DNA of 64,000 nucleotides, from assembly GCF_900637195.1 (NCBI RefSeq), contig NZ_LR134356.1, positions 5,022,001-5,086,000 on the forward strand, read 5' to 3'. A program made the translations under genes and the position numbers. Shown one piece after another: positions 8,303 through 15,350 of this stretch. The notes beneath the pieces were generated by a model, which made no database searches, had not been told where the DNA came from, and saw nothing but the letters and a program-made list of their open reading frames with translations. The stretch's first letter is position 1. Each line of letters begins with the position of its first letter. The stretch comes from Mycolicibacterium aurum. Lineage in GTDB: Bacteria > Actinomycetota > Actinomycetes > Mycobacteriales > Mycobacteriaceae.

Positions 8303-10009
8303 ATGGGGGACAATCAAACCGTGACCGGATCTCGGCGTGACCCCCGGGACCCTGACGATCAGCAGGGTGGACGCTACTATCCGCCACGCCCACCTGCCGG
8401 GGAACACCCGGGGATGGCCAACTACCCCAGCGACCCGCGAATGAGTCCTGGTCATCGCGGTCCCGGGCGCCCGGGACCGTCACAGCACAGTGCCAATCGA
8501 TGGCTGCCGCCCCTGGACGACAGTGCGCGCCACCGCGGGCGCTCCTTCGATCCTCCGCCCGGCCACGGTGCAGGCGACGGCGAGAAGGTCACCGTGACCC
8601 GCGCCGCTGCACAGCGCAGCCGCGAAATGGGTTCGAAGATGTACGGCTTGGTGCACCGGGCTGCCACCGCCGACGGTGCCGACAAGTCGGGGTTGACAGC
8701 CCTGACGTGGCCGGTGGTCGCGAACTTCGCCGTGGACGCCGCCATGGCCGTCGCCCTGGCGAACACATTGTTCTTCGCGGCCGCCAGCGGGGAGAGCAAG
8801 AGCAAGGTCGCGCTGTACCTGCTGATCACCATCGCGCCGTTCGCCGTCATCGCTCCGCTGATCGGACCCGCGCTGGACCGGCTCCAGCACGGCAGGCGCG
8901 TCGCGCTGGCCACCTCGTTCGCACTGCGCACCGTGCTGGCCGTGGTGCTCATCGCCAACTTCGACAGTGCCACCGGAAGTTTCCCGTCGTGGGTGCTCTA
9001 CCCGTGTGCCCTCGGCATGATGGTCCTGTCCAAATCGTTCTCGGTGCTGCGCAGCGCCGTGACGCCGCGGGTGCTGCCCCCGACGATCGACCTGGTCCGG
9101 GTGAACTCGCGGCTGACCACGTTCGGTCTGCTGGGCGGCACGGTCATCGGTGGAGGCATCGCGGCCGGCGCGGAATGGGGCTTCCAGCTGTTCCAGATGC
9201 CGGGGGCGCTGTACGTCGTGGTCGCCGTCACCGTCATCGGCGCCGTCCTGGCGATGCGCATCCCGAAGTGGGTCGAGGTCACCGAGGGTGAGGTCCCGAC
9301 GACGCTGAGCTACCACAGTCAGGACCACGAACCGGGCCACGAACCGCAACGGACGTCGTCGAAAGCCCGTCAGCCGCTGGGGCGCAACATCATCACCTCG
9401 CTCTGGGGCAACTGCACCGTCAAGGTGATGGTCGGATTCCTCTTCCTCTACCCGGCGTTCGTCGCCAAAGCCCATGACGCCAGCGGCTGGGAACAGCTGC
9501 GGATCCTCGGGATGATCGGCGCCGCGGCGGCCGTCGGAAACTTCGCAGGCAATTTCACTGCCGCGCGCCTCTCGCTCGGACATCCGGCCCGGTTGGTGGT
9601 GCGCTGCGCCTTCGCGGTCACGGCCGCGGCCCTGGCGACCGCTCTGACAGGGAACCTGTTGGTGGCGGCGGCCGCGACACTCGTCACCTCCGGCGCCAGT
9701 GCCATCGCCAAGGCATCGCTGGATGCGTCGCTGCAGGACGACCTGCCCGAGGAATCGCGAGCTTCGGCCTTCGGGCGCTCGGAATCCCTGTTGCAGCTGG
9801 CGTGGGTGGCCGGTGGGGCCACCGGGGTGCTGATCTACACCGAGCTCTATGCGGGCTTCACGACGATCACCGCGATCCTGATCCTCGGACTGGCGCAGAC
9901 GGTGCTGAGCTATCGTGGCGAGTCGCTGGTGCCGGGGTTGGGTGGCAACCGTCCGGTCCTCGCGGAACAGGAAGGCGTACGGACGGATGCGGCGGTGACC
10001 CGAGAGTGA
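8303..10009 (+). CDS. MFS transporter
   Basis: This 568-residue polytopic membrane protein of the major facilitator superfamily corresponds to Rv0876c. The first 110 residues form a hydrophilic, proline- and glycine-rich cytosolic extension. About twelve hydrophobic segments follow, beginning at TWPVVANFAVDAAMAVALAN and interrupted by a polar central loop (about 335-365, rich in H, Q and E). The cargo is unknown. The stop overlaps the start of the DUF2771 gene by four bases (GTGA), so the two proteins are made together. Confidence 0.88.
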   Translation: MGDNQTVTGSRRDPRDPDDQQGGRYYPPRPPAGEHPGMANYPSDPRMSPGHRGPGRPGPSQHSANRWLPPLDDSARHRGRSFDPPPGHGAGDGEKVTVTRAAAQRSREMGSKMYGLVHRAATADGADKSGLTALTWPVVANFAVDAAMAVALANTLFFAAASGESKSKVALYLLITIAPFAVIAPLIGPALDRLQHGRRVALATSFALRTVLAVVLIANFDSATGSFPSWVLYPCALGMMVLSKSFSVLRSAVTPRVLPPTIDLVRVNSRLTTFGLLGGTVIGGGIAAGAEWGFQLFQMPGALYVVVAVTVIGAVLAMRIPKWVEVTEGEVPTTLSYHSQDHEPGHEPQRTSSKARQPLGRNIITSLWGNCTVKVMVGFLFLYPAFVAKAHDASGWEQLRILGMIGAAAAVGNFAGNFTAARLSLGHPARLVVRCAFAVTAAALATALTGNLLVAAAATLVTSGASAIAKASLDASLQDDLPEESRASAFGRSESLLQLAWVAGGATGVLIYTELYAGFTTITAILILGLAQTVLSYRGESLVPGLGGNRPVLAEQEGVRTDAAVTRE

Positions 10010-10488
10010 AACGTGCGGTCGCTGTTCTCGTGGCGGTGGCGCTGCTGTCGTCGGTTGCCACCGGTGTGCTGGTGTGGCGCCTGACGCGCGATCACGCGCC
10101 ACAACTTCCGCAGATCTCCGCGTACTCACAAGGCCATCTGGCGCGGGTGGGCCCGTACCGGTTCTGCCAGGTCTTCAATCCGACCGACTGCGTCATCCCG
10201 GCCGATCAGGGCGAGTTGCCGGTGACCGGCCGTCACCCCGTCCAACTGTCGGTCCCCCACCAGATCGCCAAGGCGCCGTGGGTGCTGCTGCGCACTTACG
10301 AAGACGACGACGTCGTCGAATTCATCCCGCCCGACACCAAGCTGGCGGTGACGATCCCCACCGTGGACCCGCAGCGGGGGCGGCTCACCGGCATCGTGGT
10401 CCAACTGCCGACGTGGGTGCGCGACGAGGCGGGCAACGAGTTCCCGGTGCCCCATGCCGAATGGTCGGTCGAAACGGTCTGGAGCTGA
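10006..10488 (+). CDS. DUF2771 secreted or anchored protein
   Basis: This 160-residue protein starts at GTG 10006, overlapping the MFS stop. It has an N-terminal signal or anchor helix (VKRAVAVLVAVALLSSVATG, continuing to residue 26) and an extracytoplasmic domain containing two cysteines (FCQVFNPTDC), likely a disulphide. It fits DUF2771 (Rv0875c). Function is unknown; translational coupling suggests it serves with the MFS carrier at the envelope (inference). Confidence 0.82.
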   Translation: MKRAVAVLVAVALLSSVATGVLVWRLTRDHAPQLPQISAYSQGHLARVGPYRFCQVFNPTDCVIPADQGELPVTGRHPVQLSVPHQIAKAPWVLLRTYEDDDVVEFIPPDTKLAVTIPTVDPQRGRLTGIVVQLPTWVRDEAGNEFPVPHAEWSVETVWS

Positions 10489-10497
10489 CCGCCGCGT

Positions 10498-11526
10498 CTA
10501 ACCCGCCGAGTGGCCTTCGGGTACCCGCTCGCCCGCGGGCGTCGGACCCGGCGGTGTCCCGTCACCGAACGGCCTGCCACCCAAGGCTTCTCGACCGTGC
10601 GGAGACAACCAGCTCGCCAGATCGGGACCCTTGGGCACCACCCCGGTGGGGTTGATGTCGGAGTGGACGATGTAGTAGTGCTGCTTGATCTGGACGAAGT
10701 CGGTGGTGTCACCGAAGCCCGGAGTCTGAAACAGATCCCTGGCGTAGGCCCACAGCACCGGCATCTCTGACAGCTTGCTGCGATTGGTCTTGAAGTGCCC
10801 GTGATAGACCGGATCGAAGCGAGCCAGCGTCGTGAACAGCCGCACATCTGCCTCGGTGATGGTGTCGCCCACCAGGAACCTGCGTTCGGACAGTCGGTCG
10901 GACAGCCAGTCCAGTGCGGTGAACAACCGGTCGTAGGCCTTGTCGTACGCGCGTTGCGAGCCCGCGAACCCGCAGCGGTAGACACCGTTGTTGACCTCGG
11001 TGTAGACGCGCTGGGCGACCTCGTCGATCTCGTCGCGATGCTCCTCCGGATACAACTGCGGTGCACCGTCGCGGTGGTAGGCAGTCCACTCGGTGGAGAA
11101 GTCCAGCGTGATCTGCGCGAAGTCGTTGGTCACCACCTGGCCCGTCGGCACGTCGACGATCGCCGGGACCGTCACCCCCTTGGGGTAATCCGGCACGCGT
11201 TTGTTGTAGGCGTCCCGCAGGTAATGAATGCCCAGCACCGGGTCGACACCGTCGGGGTCGAGGTCGAAGGTCCAGCTGCGCTCATCGTGGGTGGGCCCGC
11301 AGAAGCCAATGGAGAGAACGGGTTCCAGCCCAAGGAGCCGGCGCACGATAATCGTGCGGTTGGCCCACGGGCATGCCCTGGCAACCACGAGCCGGTAGCG
11401 GTCCGGCTCGACGGGATAGCCGTCGCGGCCGTCGGCGGTGATCCGGGTGGTGATGTAGTCGGTGTCCCGGTTGAAATCGCCGCCAGAGTCGGACGCGCTC
11501 GCCACATAGGTCATGGATCTAGTCAT
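10498..11526 (-). CDS. glutathionyl-hydroquinone reductase family protein (Xi-class GST)
   Basis: This 342-residue member of the YqjG/ECM4 Xi-class glutathione transferases reduces thiol-conjugated hydroquinones. The catalytic cysteine is C52 in ARACPWANR, followed by the thioredoxin-like N-domain, the conserved GFCGPTHDERSW block and an all-helical C-domain with YRCGFAGSQRAYDKAYDRLF. Mycobacteria make mycothiol rather than glutathione, so the physiological thiol is probably mycothiol (inference). The start at 11526 is chosen because GGGG precedes it; ATG 11514 is the alternative. It diverges from the DUF559 gene across a palindrome. Confidence 0.88.
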   Translation of the reverse strand: MTRSMTYVASASDSGGDFNRDTDYITTRITADGRDGYPVEPDRYRLVVARACPWANRTIIVRRLLGLEPVLSIGFCGPTHDERSWTFDLDPDGVDPVLGIHYLRDAYNKRVPDYPKGVTVPAIVDVPTGQVVTNDFAQITLDFSTEWTAYHRDGAPQLYPEEHRDEIDEVAQRVYTEVNNGVYRCGFAGSQRAYDKAYDRLFTALDWLSDRLSERRFLVGDTITEADVRLFTTLARFDPVYHGHFKTNRSKLSEMPVLWAYARDLFQTPGFGDTTDFVQIKQHYYIVHSDINPTGVVPKGPDLASWLSPHGREALGGRPFGDGTPPGPTPAGERVPEGHSAG

Positions 11527-11534
11527 ACCCCGTA

Positions 11535-11591
11535 CGAAACTGAAGTTGAACGCGAGATTGTGCGCCGCTCTCACGCACAGCCTCAGTTTCG
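11535..11591. repeat. imperfect palindrome P1, upstream of DUF559 gene
   Basis: Arms 11535-11557 and 11569-11591 pair at 18 of 23 positions; the outer nine (CGAAACTGA / TCAGTTTCG) are perfect. It fills nearly the whole 68-base gap between two divergent start codons. Each arm reads CTGA-n4/5-TG...GAGA, like the arms of the palindrome at the other end of the DUF559 gene. Confidence 0.7.
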
Positions 11592-11594
11592 ACG

Positions 11595-12506
11595 ATGGAA
11601 CCGGAAACGCCGGTGCCGCGTCCTATCGACGTGCACCCTTTCGTCGGCACCGAAGCGGTGACCGCCGGAGCTCTCAACCGGTATCAGCTGGCCACCCGGT
11701 TCGAACAGGTGCATCGCAACGTCTATGTGCCACAGGGGCTGCAGCTCACTGCCGTCGACAAGGCGCAGGCGGCGTGGTTGTGGTCGGGTCGGCGCGCCAC
11801 GGTGGTGGGAACGTCGGCGGCGGCGTTGCATGGTTCACGGTGGATCGATGCCCATCTACCCGCGGAGCTGAACCAGCCCAGTCAGCACAAGACCCCGGGC
11901 ATCGTGTTACACCACGACACGCTCTCCGCCGACAACATCGTCACCGTGGGCGGAATCGCGGTGACCAGCCCGGCGAGAACGGCATTCGACATGGGCAGGC
12001 GGCACGGACTGACCGTCGCAGTAATCCGATTGGACGCACTTATGCGGGCCACCGGGGTGACGGCCGACGAGGTGAGAGCACTCGCCGCGAATCACCGCGG
12101 CGCGCGGGGGGTGGTGCAGTTGCGGAAGGCTGTCGAGCTGGCCGACCCGGGCGCCGAGTCACCGCAGGAGACCCGCGTCCGGCTCGTGCTGACCCACGCC
12201 GGGTTGCCGCCAGAGCGCACCCAGATCGACGTGTTCGACCGGGACGGCTACCACGTCGGTCGCCTGGACATGGGCTGGCGCGTCTGGAAGGTCGGGGTGG
12301 AGTACGACGGGCAGCAACATTGGACCGATCCGGGGCAACGCAGCCGGGATATCGACCGTCAGGCGAGGCTGGAGGCGCAGGGCTGGCGCATCATTCGCGT
12401 CAGCGCCGACATGCTGCGCAGCCAACCCACCACGATCGTCGTCCGTGCCTGGCAGGCCTTGCGAGCCGCAGGTGCCGCCATGGCTCCGCCGAAGCTGAAC
12501 TTGTGA
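11595..12506 (+). CDS. DUF559 endonuclease-fold protein with AbiEi-like N-terminal region
   Basis: This 303-residue protein has two parts. The N-terminal region (about 20-130) resembles the winged-helix/AbiEi-like module that precedes many actinobacterial DUF559 domains. The C-terminal domain (about 185-290) is of the Vsr/PD-(D/E)xK-like DUF559 type: E192, D225 in GRLDMGW, E236 in VGVEYDGQQHW, then DIDRQARLEAQGWRIIRVS. These residues suggest a DNA nuclease; activity is not proven. No toxin or methylase partner is next to it. The gene is bracketed by related palindromes, and no clear Shine-Dalgarno precedes the ATG. It stands where M. tuberculosis has other genes, so it is accessory here. Confidence 0.82.
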   Translation: MEPETPVPRPIDVHPFVGTEAVTAGALNRYQLATRFEQVHRNVYVPQGLQLTAVDKAQAAWLWSGRRATVVGTSAAALHGSRWIDAHLPAELNQPSQHKTPGIVLHHDTLSADNIVTVGGIAVTSPARTAFDMGRRHGLTVAVIRLDALMRATGVTADEVRALAANHRGARGVVQLRKAVELADPGAESPQETRVRLVLTHAGLPPERTQIDVFDRDGYHVGRLDMGWRVWKVGVEYDGQQHWTDPGQRSRDIDRQARLEAQGWRIIRVSADMLRSQPTTIVVRAWQALRAAGAAMAPPKLNL

Positions 12507-12547
12507 GCGACTTTTCGCAGAAATCTCGCACACAAGCTCAGACTCGG
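12489..12547. repeat. imperfect palindrome P2, overlapping DUF559 stop codon
   Basis: Core arms 12495-12516 and 12520-12541 pair at 18 of 22 positions, with a three-base loop. CCGA at 12489 and TCGG at 12544 extend the stem. The DUF559 stop codon lies inside the left arm. On RNA this is a strong hairpin and may terminate both converging genes. Its arms resemble those of the palindrome upstream of the same gene. Confidence 0.7.
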
Positions 12548-12556
12548 CGCAGGGAC

Positions 12557-12967
12557 TCAGGCGTCGAGCTCGCGGGCGACGGCCTTGACCACTTCGGAGA
12601 CCCTGCGGGCCACCTTGCGGTCCGGGTACTTGCCCTTGCGCAATTCGGGCTGCACCGCGCTCTCCAGCAGCGTGATCATGTCCTCGACCATGCCGTGCAG
12701 CTCGTCGGGGGTGTGCTTGTGCTCGACCTGTGTGGCCTCGCGCCGGGTCTTGCTCAGGCTCGGCGGCGGGTCGATGAGCTTCACGCTCAGCGCCTGCGGA
12801 CCGCGTCGACCTGCGGCCACGCCGAACTCGACTTTCTGCCCCGCCTTGAGACCTTCGACACCGGCGGGCAACGCCGAGGACCGCACGTAGACGTCCTCGC
12901 CTTCTTCCTGCGCGAGGAACCCGAAGCCCTTCTCGGTGTCGTACCACTTCACCCGGCCGGTCGGCAC
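12557..12967 (-). CDS. cspB: cold-shock protein CspB with C-terminal extension
   Basis: Cold-shock domain proteins bind single-stranded nucleic acid and act as RNA chaperones. Residues 1-67 form the domain, with RNP1-like KGFGFLAQ and RNP2-like DVYVRSSAL. A further 70 residues, basic and helical (PDELHGMVEDMITLLESA; RKVARRVSEVVKAVAREL), follow, as in Rv0871. The GTG at 12967 gives the canonical opening VPTGRVKWYD with GGTGAG upstream. An in-frame extension of 68 codons lacks any domain and is not used. Confidence 0.9.
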   Translation of the reverse strand: MPTGRVKWYDTEKGFGFLAQEEGEDVYVRSSALPAGVEGLKAGQKVEFGVAAGRRGPQALSVKLIDPPPSLSKTRREATQVEHKHTPDELHGMVEDMITLLESAVQPELRKGKYPDRKVARRVSEVVKAVARELDA

Positions 12968-13148
12968 TGGTCTCACCTGCTGTCTGTCTGAATCCGAATA
13001 GATAAGTCTGTACCTGGTCGGGTACATAAAGTAAGCGCCCCAGTTCCGGGACGCGTCCTGGGAGATCCTACTCGGACGGCACCGCGGCCAGCATCCCCTT
13101 ATGTCGGTAGGCTGCAGGTCACCGCCGGAGGAAGACGAAGCGACTGAC
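12968..13148. promoter_or_regulatory. divergent promoter region of cspB and yccF
   Basis: These 181 bases are more AT-rich than their surroundings near 13000-13030. A small hairpin (GTACC / GGTAC around 13010-13025) falls in the cspB leader or promoter side, where temperature-responsive structures are common in cold-shock genes. GGAGGAAG upstream of 13149 is the ribosome site for yccF. Confidence 0.35.
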
Positions 13149-13556
13149 ATGCGATTGATCCTGAACGTCATCTGGTTGGTTTTCGGCGGCCTGTGGCTGG
13201 CGCTGGGCTACCTGCTCGCAGCGCTCATCTGCTTCGTCCTCATCATCACCATTCCGTTCGGATTCGCGTCGCTGCGCATCGCGGCCTACGCGTTGTGGCC
13301 CTTCGGACGCACCATCGTGGAAAAGCCAGGGCCGCGGCCGGGCGCGCTGGTCGGCAACGTCATCTGGATCATCGTCGCCGGCGTGTGGCTGGCCATCGGC
13401 CACATCACCACCGCGATCGCGATGGCCATCACGATCGTCGGCATCCCGTTGGCGCTGGCCAACCTCAAGCTGATCCCGGTGTCGCTGATGCCCCTGGGCA
13501 AGGAGATCGTGCCGGTGGATCAGGCGCACGGACGCGTCGTCGGGTCGGTCCCGTGA
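13149..13556 (+). CDS. YccF-domain membrane protein
   Basis: This 135-residue inner-membrane protein has two copies of the YccF domain (about 4-54 and 64-118). Each has a long hydrophobic helix beginning NVIW and the paired motifs PFGFASLRIAAYALWPFG and GIPLALANLKLIPVSLMPLG. It corresponds to Rv0870c. Function is unknown. GGAGGAAG precedes the ATG, and the gene overlaps moaA by four bases. Confidence 0.88.
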   Translation: MRLILNVIWLVFGGLWLALGYLLAALICFVLIITIPFGFASLRIAAYALWPFGRTIVEKPGPRPGALVGNVIWIIVAGVWLAIGHITTAIAMAITIVGIPLALANLKLIPVSLMPLGKEIVPVDQAHGRVVGSVP

Positions 13557-14614
13557 CCGTCGTCGCGCTGGGTGTGCCGTCGGTGCATCGCCCAGTGACC
13601 TCCGCACCGTCCGACGGGCCGCTGATCGACACCTTCGGACGGGTCGCCACCGATCTTCGCGTCTCGCTCACCGACCTGTGCAATCTGCGCTGCACCTACT
13701 GCATGCCCGCCGAAGGCCTCGATTGGCTGCCCGGCGACCAGAAGCTGCACCCCGACGAGCTCGCGCGTCTGCTCCGCATCGCCGTCACCAGGCTCGGTAT
13801 CACCAGCGTCAGGTTCACCGGCGGTGAGCCACTGGTGGTGCCGCATCTGGAGCAGGTGGTCGCGGCGACGGCGGCCTTGCGTCCCCGGCCGGAGATCACC
13901 TTGACCACCAACGGCGTCGGCCTGGCCAAGCGGGCTGACGCCTTGAAGCGGGCCGGGCTCGACCGCATCAACGTCTCCCTGGACACCGTCGACCCGGTTC
14001 GGTTCGCGGCCATCACGCGCAGGAACAGGCTCGAGGACGTGCTGAGCGGACTTCGTGCCGCCAAGCTCGCAGGACTGCGCCCGGTGAAGGTCAATGCCGT
14101 GCTCGACCCCGTGACCGGCCTCGACGACGCGGTGGAGCTGCTGCGGTTCTGCGTGAGCAACGAGTATCAGCTGCGGATCATCGAGCAGATGCCACTCGAC
14201 GCCGACCATGCGTGGCAGCGGGACCGCGCCGTCAGCGCCGACGACATCCTGGCGACGCTTCAGCGTCACTTCACCCTGACACCCGATCCGGCGCCGCGCG
14301 GCTCGGCACCCGCCCAACTGTGGCGCGTGCACGAGGGCGACCGGGTGACCGGCCGCGTGGGGATCATCGCGTCGGTGTCACACGCGTTCTGCTCGACCTG
14401 CGACCGGAGCAGGCTGACCGCCGACGGACAGATCCGTAACTGTCTGTTCGCGCGGGACGAGACCGATCTGCGCGCGCTGCTGCGTTCCGACGCCGACGAC
14501 GATGCCCTTGAGGCGGCGTGGCGCGCCGCGATGTGGGCCAAGGCTGCCGGACACGGCATCAACGACCCTGGCTTCGTCCAGCCCGATCGCCCGATGAGCG
14601 CGATCGGCGGGTGA
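13553..14614 (+). CDS. moaA: GTP 3',8-cyclase MoaA
   Basis: MoaA is a radical-SAM enzyme that, with MoaC, turns GTP into cyclic pyranopterin monophosphate, the first step of molybdopterin synthesis. The 353 residues carry the SAM-cluster cysteines C43, C47 and C50 (CNLRCTYC) and the second cluster motif near the C-terminus (FCSTCDRSRLTADGQIRNC). The protein ends in the essential double glycine (MSAIGG). GTG 13553 overlaps the yccF stop and is in turn overlapped by moaD. Equivalent to MoaA2 (Rv0869c). Confidence 0.95.
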   Translation: MTVVALGVPSVHRPVTSAPSDGPLIDTFGRVATDLRVSLTDLCNLRCTYCMPAEGLDWLPGDQKLHPDELARLLRIAVTRLGITSVRFTGGEPLVVPHLEQVVAATAALRPRPEITLTTNGVGLAKRADALKRAGLDRINVSLDTVDPVRFAAITRRNRLEDVLSGLRAAKLAGLRPVKVNAVLDPVTGLDDAVELLRFCVSNEYQLRIIEQMPLDADHAWQRDRAVSADDILATLQRHFTLTPDPAPRGSAPAQLWRVHEGDRVTGRVGIIASVSHAFCSTCDRSRLTADGQIRNCLFARDETDLRALLRSDADDDALEAAWRAAMWAKAAGHGINDPGFVQPDRPMSAIGG

Positions 14615-14883
14615 CCGTGCCGACCGACATCAGTGTCCGGGTGACAGTCCGCTACTTCGCCGCGGCACGGGCGGCGGCGGGCGCGGATTCGGAGACGGTC
14701 GACCTGCGCGCCGGGTCGACGGTCGGCGACCTCGTGAACATGCTCCGGGCGCGCGACGCGGGACTGGCCAAGGTGCTGGCCCGGTGTTCCTATCTGCGCG
14801 ACGGAATTGCGGTGCGCAACGTGGCCGATGAGCTGGAGAACGCGCAGACGATTGACGTTTTGCCGCCGTTCGCCGGGGGGTAA
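14611..14883 (+). CDS. moaD: molybdopterin synthase small subunit MoaD
   Basis: This 90-residue ubiquitin-like sulphur carrier ends in the required Gly-Gly (VLPPFAGG), which is thiocarboxylated before sulphur transfer to cyclic pyranopterin monophosphate by the MoaD/MoaE synthase. GTG 14611 overlaps the moaA stop. The partner MoaE is encoded on the other side of rpfA on the opposite strand. Confidence 0.93.
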   Translation: MTVPTDISVRVTVRYFAAARAAAGADSETVDLRAGSTVGDLVNMLRARDAGLAKVLARCSYLRDGIAVRNVADELENAQTIDVLPPFAGG

Positions 14884-14908
14884 TGAGCCGGTCCACCCAG
14901 AACTATTC

Positions 14909-14924
14909 CGTGATTTGCGTCACA
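14909..14924. promoter_or_regulatory. CRP-type (cAMP receptor protein) binding site
   Basis: CGTGA-n6-TCACA matches the mycobacterial CRP consensus TGTGA-n6-TCACA at nine of ten fixed positions. In M. tuberculosis, rpfA is an established target of the CRP homologue Rv3676, so this site probably has the same role. Confidence 0.75.
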
Positions 14925-15133
14925 TCACAGAATGATCACGGGATGGCTACGGCGAGGTTGAGCGGCATGGCACCTGCAGGAACAACAGTCCCTCCTGGTC
15001 TTTTAGAGTTTTTTTAGTATTTGCCGCCGTCGTCGACACGGCGCCCGGCAAAAGGTGACGCGGCTATGGCGAGCCATTACCGTCTGGAACAAGCCGTCGA
15101 CCCCCACAACGACTGGCCCACCGCGTCACCAAC

Positions 15134-15338
15134 TGCGCCGAACTCCATCCGTCGGTGCCGCGGGGACAACGAGACACAACCTGGATGGAGGCGGGGGACC
15201 CACTGGTCCACCGAATATAGGGAGACCTGGAATCGAGCCGATTCCTTGGGGTGAAGCCGTCATCGTTTCGATGAAGACGGCCGGGCGACCTCTCCAGCCC
15301 GAACCCGACAGCTGACCTCGCGGGCGCTTCAGAGAGGA
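15134..15338 (+). ncRNA. ydaO-yuaA (cyclic di-AMP) riboswitch
   Basis: The leader carries the conserved landmarks of this class in order: a GCGGGGGACCCA box (about 15190-15201), TTGGGGTGAAGCCG (about 15246-15259), GGGCGACCTCTCC (about 15283), and the closing block AACCCGACAGCTGACCTCGC (from 15302) just before the rpfA ribosome site. Riboswitches of this class bind cyclic di-AMP and usually turn expression off. They are known upstream of actinobacterial rpf genes. Exact 5' boundaries are approximate. Confidence 0.88.
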
Positions 15339-15350
15339 ACCACGCACGAT

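Larger units (their letters stand above)
14884..15350 (+). promoter_or_regulatory. long rpfA promoter and leader region
   Basis: This 467-base gene-free stretch holds a CRP-type site (14909-14924), a weak hairpin followed by seven T (14977-15015), a second hairpin TTTGCC / GGCAAA (15020-15052) and a ydaO-type riboswitch (about 15134-15338), and then the rpfA start. The T-rich element could end the moa transcript or attenuate the leader. Confidence 0.7.

Noticed and set aside
11595..12506. Calling the DUF559 protein an AbiEi antitoxin of a type IV toxin-antitoxin pair
   Set aside because: No AbiEii-type toxin gene is adjacent, and the C-terminal domain is nuclease-like. Only the N-terminal region resembles AbiEi.
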